Origin: Melieria omissa
Taxonomy: Eukaryota; Arthropoda; Insecta; Diptera; Ulidiidae
Assembly: GCA_963971225.1 (NCBI GenBank)
Contig: OZ020267.1
Coordinates: 93,237,648-93,301,647, forward strand
Length of the DNA stretch: 64,000 bases
Direction of reading: 5' to 3'
The notes under the pieces were generated by a model, which saw nothing but the letters and a program-made list of their open reading frames with translations, made no database searches and had not been told where the DNA came from. Shown one piece after another: positions 1 through 13,500 of this stretch; the stretch's first letter is position 1, and every line of letters begins with the position of its first letter. Made by a program: the position numbers and the translations under genes.

Positions 1-306
1 TAGCAAGCCACGGGCTGATCGTTTATCGCTTCTGTCAAAATCGTCGGTGTCAGCAGTGGTGCGGTGTTGCCGCATCGGTTGAAATGAAAATACCTGACTG
101 AAAACAACTGACCTGAGCACTTTTCCCGTTTTTTCACTCAAATACAGCACCGTCTGGCAACAATCACTTTTGTCTGTTTTCAGTTTCTCCCTCTTTCGTC
201 GGAAAATGACAGCTGAATTTGACAGTAGCGATAAACGATCCTACCAACAAAATACATGTGGTTTTTGGTGTTGCGGGGATGCTATTACCTTGTTTATTGT
301 GCCATG
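1..306 (+). mobile_element. P-like MITE, CATGG family, copy A (cut by window start)
   Basis: The stretch matches the copies at 14016-14348 (inverted) and 15065-15380 along its whole length. It ends at 306 in the shared terminus that reads, on the opposite strand, CATGGCACAATAAACAAGG. Its other end lies before the window, so the target duplication cannot be checked. No coding capacity is visible; the short reading frame at 170-367 is incidental. The family assignment is inferred from the termini. Confidence 0.7.
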
Positions 307-344
307 GCAGCAGTTAATTTTCGGCGTATACGCAATTTTTGTAG

Positions 345-745
345 TTGCAGTCGTGATACAAAAATAGAAGGTAGAAGCGCTGTCAAACTTGTTGACACTA
401 AACGTGCTTATTGACGTTTTTCGTATTTGTCAAAAGCTTGAGTCGTGGTGCCACTTCGTTGTAATACTAAATTAACGATATTTAAGAGTTTTTAAAATAA
501 ACACGGAATAGACCTTTCATTGTGACTAACATATTTTGAGCGAAAGTATAAAAATGTTAATGCGAATTCAACAGCAGATTAAAAAAACAATTCATTGTGG
601 GATTAAAAAATGTTCAATAGATTTTCTAACAACAGTGCGGTAGCACATTTTCAAAGAAGAACGTCAAAAAAAACTTGAGTGTCAGATGCGCAATATGGCG
701 GCTGAGAAGAAGCATTGGCTCTACCAAGGTGTATTTAATAAGGTG
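345..745 (-). repeat. Dispersed repeat, inverted copy of 43082-43920 without its LTR
   Basis: Read on the minus strand, this stretch matches 43082-43920 almost end to end, apart from the 471-bp block at 43245-43715. It therefore shows the empty site for that insertion near position 530 (one ATAT). It also shows the uninterrupted target of the 3 kb element at 40021-43074 near 730, as GTAGAGCC against GTAGAACC. No coding potential or family could be recognised. Confidence 0.6.
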
Positions 746-1500
746 GTAACACTATTGCAAAAACATGAGGCATGCTGCTTGTCAAAATCAAATCAAAAGA
801 CAAGCAACACAAAAACAATGTTACCAATTTTTGACAATTAGCATGCCCATTCGCGAAAAGCCAAAAGAAAATCAGAAGAAATCAAAAGAAAATCAGAAGA
901 AAAAAGTTTAAGCAGCATGGTTGCATATTTCTATCATGCAGTACTTTGTGTGGATGATTCCAGTTTCAGGCTCAAGCAGACAGTAGCAAAACAAAACGAC
1001 AACGGATTTCAAACAATCTAGAGTGTAAAGTGAATAAGAGTTATTTAAAATTCAAGTTGTTTAGTGGGGTACCCAAATTAAAAAAAAAGTTCTCCTACAG
1101 GACAGATTTAATTAAAATTAATCGAGAGTTTGAAAACTTGTTTTTCTTTAAGACCGCATAGCAACCCTGATTCAGTTTTGCGTAACGTGCCACCCTGACG
1201 TAGTCGATGTGACTTCGTGCGTATTCGGTCGTGTGACTTCGTCTCTCTCGATAAAGAATATAGAAGATTCCACGGTTTTTTCAGAGAATTGCTGCGAGGA
1301 TTAGAAAATTCGAAACGTTTTCATTTGATTGTAATTATAACGAAAACGTTCGTGCACTACCTTTCAATCGATGTAAAGTTTTTGTCTTTGCACAACAGGA
1401 GGAGCAATATTAAAAATTTTCGACAAGTGCAGAGTAACAAAGGAACAGCGCAATTTGCAAAGCCTAAGTCTACAACAAAAGAGTCTACAAAACTATTAAT
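746..1500. other. Upstream region and 5' leader of Caper
   Basis: Between the dispersed repeat and the Caper start codon I see no transposon ends or coding exon. The last 200-300 bases presumably hold the promoter and 5' untranslated leader. No clear TATA box or other core motif could be singled out. Confidence 0.3.
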
Positions 1501-1554
1501 ATGGCCGAAGACCTGGATGTGGAAGCGATGTTGGAGGCGCCGTACGCCAAGCAT
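1501..1554 (+). CDS. Caper: Caper exon 1 (coding part)
   Basis: Eighteen codons, from ATG at 1501 to the donor GTAAGT at 1555, ending in phase 0. The peptide carries the conserved DLDVEAMLEAPY start of RBM39 proteins. Confidence 0.88.
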
Positions 1555-4500
1555 GTAAGTGTTGTTTAAACGGTGCCTGTACCGGCTATATATTGTTTTC
1601 GCGTGCTCCACGCGTGCTGCTGATATTATCTACATTGCGCGTTGTCACTTTTGCTCCCACTTCCAATCGCAAACACGAGTGCCTGATGCAATGGCTGCCA
1701 GAGGGGGATTGTGGGGGAAAAAAAATTGTCTTGGGCACAAATGAATTCAGTTTTGAACTACTATTGATTGCGGAAAGTAGTGAATTTATTTTGTTTGCCA
1801 TCAATTTAACATCAACTCATGTTGCTAATATTGTAACAAATAGGTTTTCAGTGTTTCCGTTCGAAGGGTATCATAAAAGTAAACTTGCGGCTGTCCTCAA
1901 CATTGTATATGTATATATATATAGGATTTCTAATCATATTAATACCATTACGCTTTATCTATCTTGTATGTTTTCGTGATACTAAGTTATCTCGGTGTTA
2001 AGACTAATAAAACATAGTTTAAGAACCGCTGCAAAATTTATGAAAGCATTTGGGAAATAAAGAGCAGGGAAAGGAAATTTAAGAAATTGCCAAGTTTAAC
2101 CCATTAAAACCTGACCCCAGAAGGGCGATTTCCATAAAATTTTACACAATCTTATTAATTGACCTAATCAAGAAAAAAAAGCAAGCAAATAGTTCATACC
2201 CCCACCCCCTGAACCAGGAGGGTACGTTGCGCAAACGCAATTTGGGCCTTAGTCACATACAAAACATAAAATTAAAAAAAAAAAAATTGTTTTAAAACTT
2301 ATTTTTAAATAGTTTAGCATTACAAAATGCAGCCCACAAAGGGATTTTGATAGGTTTGAAGAATAAGTATTTTTAATTGAATTTTAAAAATTCCCCAAAA
2401 AAAACCGTTGACTTTGGATCGAAAAAAAGATATGAATATTGAAAAAATTTTGAAATCTGAGTATGGAAGAATCTAAAACGATCAATTCGAATCCAATTCT
2501 ACCCATTTCCAAGTCTTATATCTTTATGAATTACTTAATGTAGCGAAATTCCCAAACGTTGCGCAAACGCAACGCTCAGGGCTTAATGGGTTAAGGTTGC
2601 AGAATCTAAAGCATTCCTTGAAAATTAGTTGATTGGTGATAGATATGACTATTTTTTAATAGGAAAGTTAGATCCACAATCTAAACACTTAGAGGTGACG
2701 TTATCGTCAAATATGGGGCTCAATCGCCCAAAAACTAACTCGAATTTTTACGTTTTATTCGTGAATGCCTTGTTTTTGTCATTTTATTAAATTTTCACTT
2801 TTCTATTTTCAAAGATACATACGCCAACACCGCAATACGTTTTATTCTACGTGTTGACCTACGCATGATAGAAGTGCGCGTAATCGGTGCGCGTTTACCC
2901 TTCTGACGTAGGAAGATTGAGTAGAAGTCAGCTGTTGACTAGAGTTGCCATCCGCCCACATCGAACACTCCTGTAAATTTATATTTTCTCTATATAACAT
3001 TATTTTAGCAAAACTTAATCTCCACTTCATATTTTTATAGACAAAATATGTCAACGAATTAAAATGGAATCCAGAGTTTTCGTATTCTAAAATTTCGAAA
3101 ACGTGAGTGGCAGCGCTCGTTTATTGGTATAGCCAAGTGTAAAGCACGTGTGCAATTGGTCTTTTCCCGAGATCTTAGCGTATGTAGCGTATACAGCCAC
3201 ACCGTGTCATTTTCTAGCGAAATGTGTATTCGAGAAATAAGTTGTATTAAACGCGGTAATAGACGATTGTTAGTACTGAAAATAATGTTGTCTACTCTTT
3301 TTTTCTTTGTATCCTCTGTTTTGTGCGATACACATTTTATTGGGTCTTGAAAAGTATGCAACCTTTGGAGTTGGGACTAAATTTAAATGTCTAGTAGTTA
3401 GTCGTTTTTGCTTGTTGTTAAATCGCACAATGTACGCAAATTCAACGAATATACGCAGTTACACCCACGTTTTGCGTTTGTGTGCATGAAGAATTTTCGG
3501 CGAATCCAACATAGTGCTGTATTTATCAGTGACAACCTCTGCTGATGGGATGCCAAAGTGTAGTGCAGAACTGGATGTGATTATTGTATATTCTTATGGT
3601 GCAATTAATAATGACGCAGAACTTAATAACCTCCAGAAACTTAAGGAATTACTCAATTTTTGTTTTCCATGGGTTAATTTTTTAATTTGTTTTTTTTGTA
3701 TTGGCTCCGGGCGATTCTGGTGGTCGAGCTAACGGTCGGACTCGGGGGCTAAAGCAGTAATCAACAATACCACAATTATATTGAAATTATTTAAATTAAA
3801 TTAAATAGAGCATATTTTAGTAACGTAAAAAATAGGAGTTACCTAAGAAATATGCTCTCTTTTTTGAACCACCACATCTGCCGTTTAGGCTAATACGTTT
3901 TGAACAGTGAGTAAAATCGTCTCTGCCGAGTTGTAGTCTTCATTTTACGTGCAAAAACAAAATTTTGATCCAGATATTCACATTAAAAGAATAGTGCCAT
4001 CTAGAAGAGGCAAAAATTTGATTTTTAAGATTTTATAAAAAGTATAAATGATATTAATTATAAAGAGCCCTTTTTATTGTGTAAAACAGAAATAGTTGTA
4101 ATTTATATCGTTTTCCTGTATCCGTTCCGTTGAATTTGAGACCTCCATAAGACGGCTGATTGTAGAATGATTTGAAACAAAAAATCAAAAAGTATCTTAA
4201 CACGTTCGCGGACAGTCAATTTTTGTGGAAATTAGAAGAACTATCTTAAATTTGATTACACATATATTGTTGCAGTTGTCAGATTTTCGTATTTTAGCCC
4301 TTATACACATTGAATGATATAGCATATTATTTACAAAAATTTCAGTTTATTTAAAATGTAATTAAAAAAATTGGCTTTACAATTTGAATGCTATAGCATT
4401 CACGTCCGCGAACGTGTTAAGTATAACCTCAAAACTTAGTGAAATTGATACCCTCAGTGAAATGAATCAATGTTAATCATCCACAATTGTTAAGTCATGT

Positions 4501-7500
4501 CTTGATTATCCGGTTGAAATTTCAGATCGAATAATTTGTTCTTAACCCTTTAACTGTTTAATTTTGTTTCGAAAAACTTTTTCTGCCTGCTTAATTATTT
4601 TTCAGCGAAGACGAGTATACTCGACATAGAGTAAAATTTTTCTGCCCGTAAATGTACGCAATTATGACTAAAAATCAAACGTTGCGTGTTGGTTTTTTAG
4701 AAAATATATATATTTATTCGTTATTAACAAACAAAATTTATTTCATTGATAAAAAATATATCACATAAAGATATAATTAAGGCATAATAGAAATTAAAAC
4801 AGAAACAATAAAAGACTTTCCTTTTCAATAAAATCCACAAGACTCTTATAACTTTTCTTCTCTATTATAACGCACAATCAACTGAGAAACGCATACGAAA
4901 TACGTTTTTATTTGCAAAAAACCGTCTTTTAACCGTACTTCCCCAGAATTTTTTATTTTAGCTTAAGACAAGCTTGTGTGTATTGTGTATTAAAATAAAT
5001 AGGGTTGCGAGAGTACCGAATATTCTAAAATGTACATTTTTTATAAGCTCTTTCTTTGCCCTTTCTCAGGGAAAAAAAATTACAGTTGATTCATTGAATA
5101 TTAATACGAATGCGATTTTTTTTTCACGACGAGTATACTCGACATTATGCGAAAATGTTTCGTTTCGCTCTGTCGAGTATACTCGACATAAACAGTTAAA
5201 GGGTTAATAGTGCCCGCCTCTTGCGGAAAGTGCAAATAAAAAAGTGCGTTATAAAAAGAGCTCGTACCTAAAAGTTATTTTTTTAGTAGGCTGTACAAAC
5301 TAAACTATTCGGATGTTTGGGTAATACTTAATTGTACAGCATATTCCTGTCCTATGAATCGTTCGGAATTAAAAAACAAAAGGAGAGTTTTCGGAATTTC
5401 TAGACCAATCTACTGTTAGCTTAGAAATGAGAAGGAATTTTTTGACAGCACGTTCACACTTTGCAACTTCCTGAAAGATGGTCACCATTAGAAGTAAAGT
5501 GGTATTGAATCGGTCTTGGTGCAAGTAGGAAATCGTGTAGTAACGTCTGCCAACAAAGTAGCTGGACAAATTTCATATCTTCGTTAAAAAAATTGAGTTT
5601 GATATTGTAAAATAATATTTTTTATTTTAAAAATACATTTAATTATACATCATTTTTCACTTTTATATAAAACCAAAGGACCATGATCTTCAATTTTTCT
5701 TACTTTACATTTTATTCCTCGGATCATCGTCTGGACAACGTTCATGTCAATTTTTTTTTCGCACACAACCGGATTCTTGCTGTTAGCTGTTTATTGGATT
5801 TTGCTTCCCAACCTCCCTTGTACACCTCCTGGCACAAAAGACTTCAAAAATCTTCAATTGGTCTTACTTTTGGGATGTTTGGTGGATTTGCATGCTTCGG
5901 GACATAATTGATGTTTTTCCCTTTCAACCAGTTTAAGGTTTTTTTTGCATAATGGCCACTTGCTAAATCCGGCAAAAATATTACATTCTCTCCAGAGTGT
6001 GTTGTATTGATGTATTTTTCCAGTTTAGTAAGGCATTTGCTTATGTAAGTGTCACATTTTTTCGCTGGAGCTTTAGAGATCTGAATATAGAGTTGAGATA
6101 CTCCTTTTGCCAATATGGCTGCCCAAACTAAAATGTTTGGCTCGAATTTGGCCTTGGCTGCGAGCTGTATACCATCGGGAGTTTTTTAATATCATCGGTG
6201 TAGAAACCGGTATTTTGGTCTCCATTGTTCCACGCATATGTGAAATATTTACCATCGTCAAGAATTATTATTGATTGTCCTCATAATCGAAATAATTTCG
6301 GCGAAGAATTCTGCATTTTTTGGGATTTCTTCAAGTTGTTTGTTGGACTGTATCGTGGAACAGTTACTCTCTTATGGTAATTAACACCAATTTTTATTAA
6401 ATTTTTGCGAACTGTTTCTTTGGAAATGCCAAATTTCCTACCCAACACCCGATTTGAAGCTCAAATTTTATTCACCGCCGCTTTCTTCAATTTTTGGAGA
6501 CCGGAATTATCCAACAGACGCGGACGACCTGATTTTTATTGAAACTGTCAAAGCCTTCCAATTTTTTTTTTTAATTTGAAATTTGTCCAGCTACTTTATT
6601 GGCAGACGTTAGCTTAAACCAAGGCGAATTCATACCAGGTGATAGCGTAAGGACAGCAACAAAATTTCAATGTATTTTGTTTTTGTTTTTTGGGTTTAGA
6701 TTGTCAAAATCAGCCAATCAGAACAAAGCTTGCTTTTTCATTTTTAAACTGTCAAAGTTTTACACAGGCACTTTGACAATCTAGACCTTTTCCACCACAA
6801 AAAAAATCAATCCGCCTCATTTAACGCTATCACCTGGTATAATTTCGCCTTGGCTTAAACCGATTTGGAATTTTAACACATTCACAGTTTCGCTTGGCAT
6901 TACCATCTGACTTGAGTCAGAACTCTTGTAAGGCCCACACAGTCGGCTACTTTCCCAGCTTTTGACATTCGCACATGAGGGTATAGCATGTAAAAGTAAC
7001 TAAAGCAAATATAATATAGAATGCTGCACAATCAGCACCAAAATTTAAATTAATGCCTGCGAGATAGGAAGCATCGATTACCGACAAACACTCCTGAAAT
7101 TACAATACATTTGCGTAACTGACGCAAATTGAGTCATATTGTTGGGTACATACAGTGGCGTCCCCAGGGGGGGATTAGGGGGATGGTCGAAGAATTCATT
7201 TATGCAATTTGATATAACAATATTTATATTTACTATTTGCTTTATCTCTTCTGTAATCACCCACTTAAAACCTAATAACTGAACCTCCCATGAACTGGCC
7301 AGACCATGATGTGAGCAAGAGGATAGTCAAGGATTGTTATTAATGATATACAAAAAATCAGAAAGTTTGAACACAATAATTTCTTTTGCTTGCCTACATT
7401 ATTTTTACGTAAAACCGTGAAAATATACTAAAATAATTAAGTAAATAGCGAGTTTCAACTTCAATGAATTAATTTTTAAATAAAAAAAAAGCAAGAAAAT

Positions 7501-10500
7501 AATAATAAAAAAAATGTATTAATGTAAAATACGTTACTTATGGATCTACTTCAACTGCTTGACCAATGCAATTATTTCAACGATGTAATGCAGTATCATG
7601 ACTAAACCACATTGAGATTTTACATTCGACACATACAAATCGCGTTTTGATATATCTATTTCTGGATTCCTGCACTGTCAATAATTCTGAACTGCTTTGC
7701 CAAAAAAAAAATATGCAAAACATGCTCAACATGTTATTGTTCATGCTGAACTGGCCGGATATCTTTCTCCTTGTCGCCTTCGGTGTCGCTATCTTCACAT
7801 TGAACTATCTAAACGACCATTTTTTCTATCAGTATCAGAAGCTTGGTTTTTTTCAGGGCCAAATGAAAGCGTGAAACTGGCAGCACCGTTATTATTACCT
7901 CTAGCAGCAAATTATTTAATATCTTAAATTCGTTGCTCTAAAGCATTAGTTTCCGCTATTGCTTAGACAATTTTTTTAGAGAAATTTTCTTCTCTGATTT
8001 AACTCCAGCGTCGAAGTTCAAAAACAATGTCCACCTGATCCTCCAAATAGCATTCCCTTCCTTTCATCTCTGCCACAGAAAACACGCAATCGAATTGATA
8101 AAAAACCAGACTCGACAAGACCACAAATGCTTCCTTCACTTCAGGATTGTAATTGAATTGACACCAAAACACGGACATAACCATGAATACAATGGATAAG
8201 TATTAATTTTGAATATGTTCCAATATTATTTTCCAAGAAAAATTCTAATTTATTAACCCAAAGAAAATAAAAGCCAAGGCGAATGAAAAACACTTGGACC
8301 AGGTACATTTTGCGTCAGCTAATTTATGTCACTATTAACGGGCCGACGAACTGGCAAGGAGGGGAGCTTCCACACCTTTTGTCGGCCCTGAACCCTTTTG
8401 TGGTTTGGGAAAAGGAGCTTCTTACATCCTAACAAGAAAGGACGAGATAACCAGAAGGACTCAATACTGGGAAAATCTACCAGGTTTAGAGCATTCCAAG
8501 ATGGTTATCGGGTCCTACAATAAGAAAAGATTCGAGGATTGCATGACCCTATCAAAGAATAATCTAAGGATTATTACGGGAATGCTAACAGGGCACTGCA
8601 GACTGAATTATCATCTGGCCAAACTAGGAATCCGTGAAAACGGGTATTGCAGGTTCTGCTTGCAGGAAAATGAGTCTGCACTACATATACTAGGAGAGTG
8701 CGCTGTACTCATGCATAAGAGAAAGAAACATCTGGGGGACCATCTTATACCAGGTACGGACTTGATATCCAGAGGTGTAGGAAGTATATTAAGATTCCTC
8801 CTGGATGCCGGACTTACTGACAGTCTGTGGAATCCAAGAAGGGGGCACAATAGATCTACAGGTCGCGGTGCATCGTCCCCATCAATAATAATAATAATAA
8901 TAACGGGATGGCCCGAAAAAATGCTTCAAATCGGGTCAGATGGAAAAGCCTAGTTGAAATATATACAAAATAAAAAAAATATAAACAATTCTGACAATAA
9001 TTACGTCGAAAATAACAAAAAACAAAACTGAAAATAACTGGCAATTTTGTTGAAAATGCACCATGGTCTGGCCAAGCCATGGTTTTGTGCTTAGAAAGGA
9101 TCAGTTAAGGATATCATGAAATATGAGCTCGATAGCTTAATTACAACATTACTAAAGTGGATCCAAAGTTCAATATGGTCTGGCCAGAACCGGATGCCCG
9201 CAGAAGTGTTAAAAATAAATGATTAAAAAAATCAGCATTGCATTTGTTCTGACAGAATAGTTGTATTTTCAGTGTTCCCAAAAGTATCGACTATTTACCA
9301 AGGTAGTAGTCAAACGCAGGCTTCATGCCAACCCTGCATCATCTGGTGAAATTTGAAAAAAAATTCACTTTGTTTTGGTGAATTGTGTGAAAACATGGAA
9401 ACATGGTCACTAATATCATATTTAAATTTCAGAACGTCATACATTTTGTAAATGTTGGATTTCTTTTACACAGCTTGTGTGTTATGCTTTTTAAAATACG
9501 TCTTTTGAGTTTTTCGTAATTCTTTTAGAAGATGTTTTCAATATGTAATAACTCAAAACAAAGTTGAATTTTTTAGTTGGGATTTTATGACTTTAAAATA
9601 CATGTCACTAAAATTTTTTGTTTTAAAACGCGATAAACTGGATTTTTTGCATATTCCCCCCTTCCCGAAATCCTGGGGACGCCACTGAGTACATACATAT
9701 GATTTAATCGGGCAACGCTTTTTAGCAGCTGGGAGGAGATTATACAAATTGTTTGAAGAACTGTATCAAGCGAATCAAGTGAATCAAGCGTTGATGGGGA
9801 TTACTGTGAGTGAAATTTTTGAGGAATAAACTTGTATTTTTAATTTCGTGAGTGAATTCTGGAAGTCAAGGTGGTATTGCGTGGTGGCGTTGTGACGTTG
9901 GCAAGAAAAAAAATATATATATTGAAAGTTTTTTCAAAATGCCTATTTTGTCTTTTAAGATTATTTGTTGCGTGAAAGGTGTCACACCTTTGTGAAACGT
10001 TTTCCCGGTAAAAATAAAGGCCTTAATGCTCTGTAACCTATAGTTGCAAAGCTATTCTATTGCTATTAGGAAGTTGAATTGTGTGGGCGGTTCCACGCCC
10101 AATGCCCACCTATTTCGCTTTGTCGAAATACATTCCCAGTATGTTCATACCGGGTCGACATATTGGGCGTCTATTGTTTTGTTTCTGTTTATTTTGCGCA
10201 CGTAACAGTTTGCTTACTTTCTCAGCAGTGCGTTTGTGCTATTTCGCTGTGTACAATACACCTAAAATTATGCTCTCACATGTAAAACAAAGTTGTCATA
10301 GAACCAAACGCGTAAGCAATGAGAGTAGTCTGCGCGGGACGCAATTCAGGAGTTTTGCTTGTATGACATACGCATTCTTTATTATTTTATTTTCTTTGAT
10401 ATAACATATTCGTACCTGCTAAGAAATACGATACGCGTGGCATATCTGGCAAACTGGTAACTTATCGCTTGATGTACATAGTTTCCTCATATGCTGTTTC

Positions 10501-13500
10501 TGTGGCATTTATAGCCGAGACGCTTTAACAAATTACTCCAACTGATTTAATCTACACAACGAAGCTGATATGGATTCCAATTGGACTTAACAGTATCAGC
10601 CTGAAACAAAATTATTTTAATACAAGTCTTAGATTCTTTTTTGTAATCCATCATCGCAAACCATAAAGTCCTCCGTTTTCAACGTGCATCGAACGCAACT
10701 TATCGACCATGAGATGGTCCAAATAAAACTTGGCAGTGAGTAAACTATTAGTTGTGCTGGAAATGCTTTCACGATCCATGCTTACAAAAAAGGTTTCTTT
10801 ATATTATTTGTTCACTCTGCCCACATTTCTCTTGCCTTAATTATGCCACAAGGTTGAACATCATAAATGTGTGATTTGCAAATCACGAGTTCTTTTCTTT
10901 CGGAGGCACTGTAAAATGATTACCTTTGCGCCTGCGCCTTTTGCGGACAGAACCCATAGTGGCGGTTGGTTTTCCGTTCACCAACCACACGAATTCAGTT
11001 GGACTTTTTTTTAACAACATCAAATACAAATAAAAATAAAACATAACACGAAATAATTCTCAAGGGTGAAATGTCTTTGCAGAAATCGAATAAGCTCAAT
11101 TTGTTGCTAGTGATTGTTTTGGTCATTCTAAACGCATAAGCCGGAGACCATTTGGTAAGTTTTGAATGCGCCAGAAAACTCGTCTTAAAAGAAATTAAAT
11201 ATTAATAAGAATCTTTGTACCAAATGTATTTTCTATATGAACAAACATTTTTTTCTTTTCTGATAATTCGTTAAATCTAAATAAGAATATCTTTAACAAA
11301 TCGCTATTAAATACAAACTGAACTGAACGTGCACTAAATTTCAGATAATCTCGTACAAATTTGCGTGTGGGCAGCTTGTCTTAAACAAACAGGATTTTGA
11401 AGGGCAAAACCAATTCACATTATCTACCACCTACTTCACCCCAAAATGACAAAAACAAACCATCTCAGCTTTTCGAAAACTTACGAAAATTGCATGAGAA
11501 TATCCTTGTGAGACAGTTCGCCGCCGAGCGAAGCTTCCACTGAATATTCTGAGCAAGCAAATAAACAAGAGTGTATATTGCACTTGCAAGCAACAACAAT
11601 ACAACTACAATATATACAAACAAAATGTAATGAATCGAACAGTGGATGGATGGCCCGAACGGGCCATCGCATCAAGTACGCTGTCGCACTTAAACTTTAA
11701 TTTTATATTTGCAGAGAACTAACTAATTCCTTTGATTTGCTTTCTCTCATTCAATCAACATCAACTTTTAACGACCAAAAATCAATTTGACGTCAAACGC
11801 TAACGTGTACTTGTACGTCAATTGTGTACCTTATTGCGTCCTACTACCTCCTTCCCAAAAAATATATGTAAAATAGAATGCCACCGGAGACGAGCACGAC
11901 AACAGTAGCCGGGACTCGCCAAAGCCGCGGTATGAAAGGCCCGAAACTAATCGCAAAGCTTCAGGATCTGAGCTGAACGGCCGCAAACATCGTTCCAGGT
12001 AAGTAGGTCCACTTTTTCAATAGCTGTTTCCCGTCTGCAGTCTTCTGTTCAATTATCTCTTCTGTTTTTCGTTGGTGTCACTTAGGAGTCGATCTTGTTC
12101 GCGCGTCGTTGATGACCGGAAGGCACGTCGTTCCAAAGATCGCGACCGCAATCGTGACAAAGATAAAGGCCCGTGTCCACGTGAAAAAGAACGTGATCGG
12201 GATAGAGATCGTGAACGTGATGGAGAGCGTGACCGTGAACGCGACAAACGTCGTGGATCACGAGACCGTGAGCGACGGCACAGTCATTCAAGAGATCGTC
12301 GGGTTCGGAGTCGCTCAAAGGAGCACGAGCGTGAGCGTCGGATACGGTCGAGCCGCTCTCGTGAACGGCAAAACAGCAAGTTACATTCAGAACGCCGACC
12401 TAGCCGCCCGCGCGACTGGCGTAACAGTCGCTCTAAAGATCGCAAGCTGAGCCCGATTAAGGAACGGAGGAGCAGTCGATCGGGCAGGGGTTCCCACTCA
12501 CGTGAGAGGAGGTAATATATTTGGTTTGGTTTTGAAAGTTGGTGAACGAACATTTCTTTCCCTTTACAGCAGCCGACGCCGTAGCAATTCACCACGTCCG
12601 TTCCGGCGTGGTCGCACGCCACCTAACGGACTGGGCGATCGTTCCCCTCGCACTGATCTCAGCCCCGAGGAGCGCGATGCGCGAACCGTCTTCTGCATGC
12701 AACTGTCGCAGCGTATACGAGCGCGTGATCTGGAGGAGTTCTTTTCGAGTGTAGGAAAAGTTCGCGATGTTCGCTTGATTACATGCAACAAAACTAAACG
12801 CTTCAAAGGCATAGCCTATATTGAGTTTAAGGATCCGGAATCGGTTGCGTTGGCGTTAGGTTTGTCCGGGCAGAAGCTGCTGGGTATACCCATATCGGTG
12901 CAGCATACACAAGCGGAAAAGAATCGTATAGCGAACGCTGTGCCCACATTCACACCGAAAAACCACACCGGGCCCATGCGGCTTTACGTTGGTTCCTTAC
13001 ATTTCAACATCACTGAGGACATGTTGAGGGGAATTTTTGAGCCCTTCGGCAAAATTGATTCAATTCAGCTGATAATGGACAACGAGACCGGTCGTTCGAA
13101 GGGTTACGGTTTTATTACGGTGATTATATGTCCTTGGAACGCTTTGAAATATTTTCTCATTTGTTCTCTGTTTTCCCGCTACAGTATCACAATGCGGACG
13201 ACGCCAAAAAGGCGTTGGAACAGCTGAATGGGTTTGAGTTAGCTGGGCGCCCAATGAAGGTGGGAAATGTGACTGAGCGTTTGGATATGAATACCACTTC
13301 GCTTGATACAGATGAAATGGATCGCAGCGGCATTGACCTCGGTGCCACCGGCCGCCTGCAGTTAATGTTCAAACTAGCAGAGGGTGCAGGTCTGGCAGTG
13401 CCACAGGCCGCAGCAAATGCGCTTCTCGCCACCGCGCCGCAACCAGTGCCGCTGCAGACACAGACGCAGACACCGGCCATAGCCACACAGTGCTTTTTGT

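Noticed and set aside
7577..8184. Zinc-finger transposase remnant inside the hAT-like element
   Set aside because: A CVEC...H pattern is visible on the minus strand but too short and isolated to assign to hAT, piggyBac or any other family.
12502..13227. Single 241-codon frame across Caper exon 4 taken as a separate gene
   Set aside because: Its first 23 codons are intron 3 and its last 36 are intron 4; splice sites and homology define exon 4 as 12570-13119.
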